Below, in pieces: positions 7,072-11,196 of a stretch of DNA of 11,196 bases. Numbering within the stretch: the stretch's first letter is position 1; every line of letters starts with the position of its first letter. This stretch comes from JAHLMP01 sp964608845 (GTDB taxonomy: Archaea; Aenigmatarchaeota; Aenigmatarchaeia; GW2011-AR5; JAHLMP01), in NCBI GenBank assembly GCA_964608845.1, contig CAZSPP010000027.1, positions 1 to 11,196 of the forward strand. The letters are read 5' to 3'. The notes beneath the pieces were generated by a model. That model ran no database searches. It saw nothing but the letters and a program-made list of their open reading frames with translations, and had not been told where the DNA came from. The position numbers and the translations under genes were made by a program.

Positions 7072-7579
7072 AGCCATTTTAAAAAGAAGAAGTATAAGAA
7101 AGTTTTTGAAAAAAGAGGTTGAAGAAGAAAAATTAAGAGAAATTTTGAAGGCTGCTATGTATTCTCCTTCTGCGATGCATTTAAGGCCATGGGAGTTTGT
7201 TATTGTAAAAAATAAAGAAATAAAAAACAAAATATCAGAAGCGACTCCTTATTGCAAATTTGCTAAAGATGCTCCAATAATTTTAATTATAGGAGCAATA
7301 ATAAATGACTTTGTTAAGCATTGGGTTGAAGACTGTTCGATAGTGGCTGAAAACATTTATTTAGAAGCAACAAATCAGGGTTTAGGAACCTGCTTTTGTC
7401 AAATATTTGGACATAAAAGGTTTGGAGAAGATAGTGAAGAATATATAAGGAAAATAATTGGTGCACCTAAAAATTTTAGAATACTTTGCATAATGCCAAT
7501 TGGTTATCCAGCAGAAGAGAAAGAACCGCATTCAGAAAAGGAATTTGATGAAAACAAAATTCATTATGATAAATGGTAA
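7061..7579 (+). CDS. Nitroreductase-family FMN oxidoreductase
   Basis: The 172 residues carry the short-form nitroreductase pattern: ILKRRSIRKF (6-15), whose Arg residues contact FMN phosphate, APSA-like SPSAMHLRPWEFVIV (35-49), an AENIYLEATNQGLGTCFCQI block (96-115) at the flavin and dimer interface, and IGYPAEEK (147-154) near the end. Family members bind FMN, act as homodimers in the cytosol and reduce nitro compounds, quinones or other electron-poor substrates with NAD(P)H. The natural substrate cannot be told from sequence. The ATG at 7061 lies within the DUF357 gene (11-base overlap) with GTGA at 7051-7054 as a likely ribosome-binding site. It is the last gene of the tyrS operon and its stop is three bases from that of the convergent phosphoesterase gene, with a T5 run at 7580-7584 as a possible termination site. 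Confidence 0.88.
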   Translation: MVLEAILKRRSIRKFLKKEVEEEKLREILKAAMYSPSAMHLRPWEFVIVKNKEIKNKISEATPYCKFAKDAPIILIIGAIINDFVKHWVEDCSIVAENIYLEATNQGLGTCFCQIFGHKRFGEDSEEYIRKIIGAPKNFRILCIMPIGYPAEEKEPHSEKEFDENKIHYDKW

Positions 7580-7582
7580 TTT

Positions 7583-8350
7583 TTAAGTATGATATTTTAT
7601 TTTTCCAATATTTGGAAATCTTAATATTCCAGCTTCTTTATCAATACCTATAGGTACCAATTCGTCAAAATCTACATCTTCTTTCAAAATAGGAGAAAGC
7701 AATTCTTCTTTATCAATAAAATTAACAGCAACCCCTGATGCCAAAGGAGAAAAAGAAGGTAAGCATATTATTTTTTTACCATTTTTCATTTTTCCGTATA
7801 GTAAGCAAGGAATTTTTATTCTGTCATAACCATGAGATAAAAGAATTGCTGGCTGCTCATGGCCAATAATAACTATTTCAATATCCTTAGGTAAATCAAT
7901 TTTTTTATGACCGTGAGTAAACAAAATATTTTTTGAAATGTAATACGGATCATAGACCTTTATTCCTAGTTTGCTCGCAATTGTTAATAAGTAATTGTCA
8001 TGATTTCCTCTTACTAATATTATTTCTTCCACATTTTCTTTTAAAAATTTTATTATTTGACTTACTTCCCTCCATTCTTGTTTAGAAGCTTCCCCAAACT
8101 CATGCTTAAAATCACCATTTATTACAATCCTTTTTGCTCTAACATTTTCAAAAATAATTTTAAGATTTTCCAAAATTTCTTTTAATTGGATTTGAGGTAC
8201 AAAAATGCCTTGCTCTGCAAGATAAAGCTCTTCTCCTAACTGAAGATCAGAAATTGCAATTGTATCTATATCTTCAATATAAATTGCATTTTGGTTGTCA
8301 ATAATCTCTATACCAGGAAAAATTTCTTTTATTTTCTCTTTTATTTTCAT
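7583..8350 (-). CDS. Calcineurin-like metallophosphoesterase, archaeal SbcD-related type, with two metal-ligand His to Gln changes
   Basis: The 255 residues follow the binuclear metallophosphoesterase order: motif I SDLQLGEE (34-41), motif II GDFKHEFG (79-86), motif III GNHD (115-118), motif IV THGH (145-148) and motif V GHEQPAI (163-169), then a C-terminal SPLASGVAVN (201-210). This layout matches the archaeal SbcD-related phosphoesterases and the bacterial DNA-ligase-associated phosphoesterases, which hydrolyse phosphoester or phosphodiester bonds. Canonical motif I is DxH and motif V is GHxH. Here Q37 (CAG) and Q166 (CAG) replace both histidines. In Mre11-type enzymes those two positions bind the same metal, so site 1 may be altered, while D35, D80, N116, H146 or H148 and H164 remain. 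Its ATG overlaps the lhr stop (ATGA), implying translational coupling and a shared role in DNA or RNA repair. Confidence 0.85.
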   Translation of the reverse strand: MKIKEKIKEIFPGIEIIDNQNAIYIEDIDTIAISDLQLGEELYLAEQGIFVPQIQLKEILENLKIIFENVRAKRIVINGDFKHEFGEASKQEWREVSQIIKFLKENVEEIILVRGNHDNYLLTIASKLGIKVYDPYYISKNILFTHGHKKIDLPKDIEIVIIGHEQPAILLSHGYDRIKIPCLLYGKMKNGKKIICLPSFSPLASGVAVNFIDKEELLSPILKEDVDFDELVPIGIDKEAGILRFPNIGKIKYHT

Positions 8351-10986
8351 CTTTTCAACCTTTCCAAAATTTTCTTGTGTAAATCTATTAATAATTTTTT
8401 TCTATCCTCCATTAGAACAACATCAGATTCTCCTAAAGCTATGAGAGAATGTGAAAACGGACTTGGTAAATCACTTTCTTTTAAAAATATAACTTTAATT
8501 TTCTTTTTTTCAATCTTTTCTAAAACATCTTTTGCATGATTTATATCCATATAATCCTCAAGTATTTCCCTAAAAGTTTCTTTTATTACAGGAAAATCTT
8601 CAATCTTTTCACAAATTCTTAGCAATCTTTCAGCATTTAATTGTTGTTTAGCAACTCTTATTTCATAACCTTTATAATTTCTCAATATCATTAAAGATCT
8701 AACTGCGCAATGCCTAAACTTTCTTTTTAACAATTCAGTTTGCCTTAAAGCTTTTTTCAAAATCTCTTCTAAATTTTTTGAATCTAAAAGATCTAAAATA
8801 TCTTTCGGATTTATTCTTCTATTTTCTTCAATATCATAAGGAATTGTTAACATAAAAGCATTATCGCTTATTGTAACACCAATAGATTTTTTTAATAGTT
8901 TTGAAAGCCTGTATCCAAAAGCTCTTGATAAAGCATCATTTACTCTCCTTCCAAAAAGAGAATGAAATATTATGTTTTGATTTTTTCTTTCATCAATATA
9001 ATTTTCTACCAAAATTGTTTTATCTGAAGGAAATTCTTTTATTCCTAACCTTTTCAAAAATTCTTTTTCATAATAAAAATAATCAATTATAGCCTTTGCT
9101 CCCCATTTATTGATAGGATAATTTCTTAAGATAAATTTAATTATTTCTTTTTTAGATTTCTTTTTCATTAAATTAAAAATCATTTTCCTAAACTTTCCAA
9201 TCTCTATAGCTAATTCATAACTTAATGGCAATTGTTCAGAAAACCAGCTTGGTACAGTTGGTCTTTTTTCTTTTGTTGGAATCACATATGCAACATCTTT
9301 CTTTGCCTTAACAAACTCATAAGTTTTTCCAGCTAGAACAAAAATATCCCCTGGAAAAAGCCTTTGAAGAAATTCTTCTTCTATCGTTCCTATATATTTT
9401 CCTTCTAAACTTCTAACCTTAATTTTAACTTCATCTGGTATTGTACCAATATTTAAAGAATATATAACTCTAGCATATTTCCCTCTTCTTCCAAAAATCA
9501 TATTTTCAAAATCAACCCATATTTTGCCATAAACCTTTTTGTCCTCTAAGCTATGATAATAACCTGAAAGATATTTTAAAACAGAGACAAAATCATCAAA
9601 ACTTAAATCATGATAACAATAAGAATTTCTTATTAAATCAAAAGCTTCTTTTATGTTCCATTTCTTTTCCAAACTCATCCCCATTATATGTTGAGCTAAA
9701 ACATCTAAACAATTTTTAGGAATTTGTATTTTATCCAAAAAATATTCATAGGCTTTTTTAAACATTACACTACATTCAACCAAATCATCCCTATCCATAC
9801 AAATTATTCTCCCTTTTGAAGTTTCATGCAGCTTATGACCAGCTCTTCCTATTCTTTGCAAACCTCTAGAAATACTTTTTGGCGATCCAAGCTGAACAAC
9901 AAGATCAATATAACCTATATCAATTCCAAGCTCTAAGCTTGTTGAAGAAACTATAGCCTTAAGCTTTCCGTTTTTTAATTTATTTTCAAGATCTAATCTT
10001 ATATCCCTTGAAACTGAAGAATGATGTGCTCCTATATCCTCCTCTGAAAAAATCGATGGAAACATATGCTTTAAATGATGTACAACCCTTTCAGTTCCAC
10101 TTCTCGTATTTGTAAATATTAATGTTGTTTTATGTTTAGAAATCATTTCGCTTAATATTTTATACATAGAATTTGTTATTTCTTCTGCTGAAGAGAAAAC
10201 TATATCTTTAACAGGAGAAATAACCTTTATATCCATTGGTTTAATAAATCTTGCATCAATTATAAAACAATTCCTTTCTTTTTTGCCATCATAACCAACT
10301 AAAAATTTTGCAACCTCTTCTAAAGGCTCTAAGGTAGCTCCTAATCCTATTCTTACAATCCTTCTTCCAACAAAATTTTCTAATCTTTCTAAGCTTAAAG
10401 ATAAATGCACCCCACGCTTAGAATTTGCAAGCTCATGAATCTCATCTACTATAACCCATTTGACATTTTTTAATTTTTCTCTAAATCTTCTTGTACTTAA
10501 TATTATTGCAAAAGTTTCGGGAGTTGTTACTAAAATATGTGGAGGCTTTTTAAGTTGTTTTTGTTTTTCATTTGTTTTTGTATCTCCTGTTCTTACACCG
10601 ATTCTAATTTCTTTTAAATTAATATTCATATCCTTAGCAATCTTCTCAATCTCTTTTAAAGGAATAATAAGATTTTTGTAAATATCATTATTCAATGCCT
10701 TAAGAGGAGATACATAAATACAATAAACATAATCCTCAAGCTTATTATTTTCTGCTAAAGTGAAAAGATAATTCAATATTGAAAGAAAAGAGCTCAATGT
10801 TTTTCCACTTCCTGTCGGAGCTGTAATCAAAATATTTTTGTTTTTTCTTATTAACTCAAAGGCAAATTTTTGATGTATTATAAATTCTTTGAAATTTTTT
10901 TCAAACCACTTTCTAACATAAGGCCTAAGCTTTTTCAATATTTCTTCATCGCTTTTTGATTTTTTTATATTAACAAACCTTATCAT
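8347..10986 (-). CDS. lhr: Lhr-family DEXH superfamily 2 helicase (Lhr-core type)
   Basis: Lhr enzymes are ATP-dependent 3'-5' helicases acting on single-stranded DNA and RNA:DNA hybrids in repair. Counting from the ATG at 10984-10986, the 879 residues contain Walker A APTGSGKT (56-63), motif Ia YVSPLKALNND (91-101), TTPETFA (154-160), DEIH (181-184), the Lhr-type GLGATLEPLEEVA (214-226), IFTNTRSGTERVV (290-302), SSTSLELGIDIG (347-358) and QRIGRAGH (377-384). About 410-500 is the winged-helix region, and 500-879 the Lhr-specific core and C-terminal domain. The length matches the Lhr core without the long bacterial C-terminal extension. A TTG at 10999-11001 would add five residues (LIFFI), but the ATG is preferred because MIRF begins the homologous region and a TATA-like box is placed for it. 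All helicase motifs look intact. It is followed by the phosphoesterase with an ATGA overlap. Confidence 0.95.
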   Translation of the reverse strand: MIRFVNIKKSKSDEEILKKLRPYVRKWFEKNFKEFIIHQKFAFELIRKNKNILITAPTGSGKTLSSFLSILNYLFTLAENNKLEDYVYCIYVSPLKALNNDIYKNLIIPLKEIEKIAKDMNINLKEIRIGVRTGDTKTNEKQKQLKKPPHILVTTPETFAIILSTRRFREKLKNVKWVIVDEIHELANSKRGVHLSLSLERLENFVGRRIVRIGLGATLEPLEEVAKFLVGYDGKKERNCFIIDARFIKPMDIKVISPVKDIVFSSAEEITNSMYKILSEMISKHKTTLIFTNTRSGTERVVHHLKHMFPSIFSEEDIGAHHSSVSRDIRLDLENKLKNGKLKAIVSSTSLELGIDIGYIDLVVQLGSPKSISRGLQRIGRAGHKLHETSKGRIICMDRDDLVECSVMFKKAYEYFLDKIQIPKNCLDVLAQHIMGMSLEKKWNIKEAFDLIRNSYCYHDLSFDDFVSVLKYLSGYYHSLEDKKVYGKIWVDFENMIFGRRGKYARVIYSLNIGTIPDEVKIKVRSLEGKYIGTIEEEFLQRLFPGDIFVLAGKTYEFVKAKKDVAYVIPTKEKRPTVPSWFSEQLPLSYELAIEIGKFRKMIFNLMKKKSKKEIIKFILRNYPINKWGAKAIIDYFYYEKEFLKRLGIKEFPSDKTILVENYIDERKNQNIIFHSLFGRRVNDALSRAFGYRLSKLLKKSIGVTISDNAFMLTIPYDIEENRRINPKDILDLLDSKNLEEILKKALRQTELLKRKFRHCAVRSLMILRNYKGYEIRVAKQQLNAERLLRICEKIEDFPVIKETFREILEDYMDINHAKDVLEKIEKKKIKVIFLKESDLPSPFSHSLIALGESDVVLMEDRKKLLIDLHKKILERLKR

Positions 10987-11002
10987 TATGAAAAAAATCA
11001 AA

Positions 11003-11015
11003 CTTTAATTTTAAA
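11003..11015 (-). promoter_or_regulatory. Probable TATA box of the lhr-phosphoesterase operon
   Basis: On the minus strand this reads TTTAAAATTAAAG, centred about 23 bases before the lhr ATG at 10986. There is no Shine-Dalgarno site before that ATG, so the spacing suits a leaderless transcript. The T-tract after trpS just upstream supports an independent promoter, but read-through from trpS across the short gap is also possible. Confidence 0.4.
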
Positions 11016-11020
11016 TGAAT

Positions 11021-11027
11021 AAAAAAA
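11021..11027 (-). terminator. Oligo-T terminator of trpS
   Basis: Seven consecutive T residues on the minus strand begin directly after the trpS TGA stop. Runs of this kind are sufficient for intrinsic termination by archaeal RNA polymerase. The role is inferred from sequence and position. Confidence 0.45.
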
Positions 11028-11196
11028 TCAGTCTCTTAGCATAAATTTTTCAATTATATCCTTTGCCTTTTCTCTCCTTTTTTGATGTTCTTCTAAAAAT
11101 TTACAAAGCTTATCTATCAAAATTTCTTTTAGTTCTCCAGTCAATAATTTTCCAGATTTGTAATCTTCATATATCCTTTTAAGCTTTTCATCATCC
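11028..11196 (-). CDS. trpS: Tryptophanyl-tRNA synthetase, C-terminal end only (5' part outside window)
   Basis: The last 55 residues are visible, ending in a TGA at 11028-11030. The sequence DDEKLKRIYEDYKSGKLLTG, then a GELKEILIDKL stretch and FLEEHQKRREKAKDIIEKF, is the typical C-terminal helix pair of archaeal/eukaryotic TrpRS, where the LxGE(L/C)K and (E)HQxRREKAK elements are conserved. The enzyme charges tRNA-Trp in the cytosol. The catalytic domain with HIGH and KMSKS lies beyond the right edge, so the assignment rests on this short tail and could be confirmed only from the adjacent sequence. It runs in the same direction as lhr, 41 bases upstream of it. Confidence 0.78.
   Translation of the reverse strand, partial: DDEKLKRIYEDYKSGKLLTGELKEILIDKLCKFLEEHQKRREKAKDIIEKFMLRD

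Noticed and set aside
10987..11001. TTG start five codons upstream of lhr
   Set aside because: It adds only LIFFI, lacks a ribosome-binding site, and would not fit the TATA-like box spacing. The ATG at 10984-10986 starts the homologous region.

Overview
The window is a gene-dense, strongly A+T-rich stretch of archaeal chromosome. The archaeal assignment rests on a single MCM replicative helicase, diphthine synthase, an Lhr-type helicase, archaeal DUF357 and DUF5654 proteins, an archaeal type IV pilin/archaellin N-terminus, TATA-like boxes about 25 bases upstream of several start codons (leaderless style), and oligo-T stretches after genes instead of hairpin terminators. The low G+C and the protein mix would suit a DPANN-like or other small-genome archaeon, but the lineage cannot be fixed from this sequence alone.

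Layout, left to right. (1) Minus strand: the 5' part of a pilin-like gene (runs off the left edge), preceded by a 23-bp tandem duplication that appears to double its TATA box. Upstream of it lies mcm, also on the minus strand. (2) A 140-bp divergent promoter region separates mcm from a plus-strand pair, dph5 and a DUF362 protein, 4 bases apart. (3) These converge on a minus-strand DUF5654 small membrane protein, which shares a 65-bp divergent promoter region with the next operon. (4) Plus-strand operon with overlapping genes: tyrS, serS, DUF357, nitroreductase. (5) This converges (3-base gap) on the minus-strand pair lhr and a metallophosphoesterase, joined by an ATGA overlap. (6) At the right edge is the minus-strand 3' end of trpS, closed by a T7 tract. 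No intergenic gap exceeds about 140 bases. I see no tRNA, rRNA, CRISPR array or insertion sequence.

Functionally the window is mostly housekeeping: replication (MCM), repair (Lhr plus phosphoesterase), translation (TyrRS, SerRS, TrpRS, and diphthamide synthesis on EF2) and a surface pilin. I do not see an obvious new multi-gene system. The points most worth checking are: the phosphoesterase in which both histidines expected at metal site 1 (DxH and the last His of GHxH) are glutamine, in an operon with Lhr; the duplicated pilin promoter; and a TyrRS that resembles the plant/protist clade more than the M. jannaschii type.
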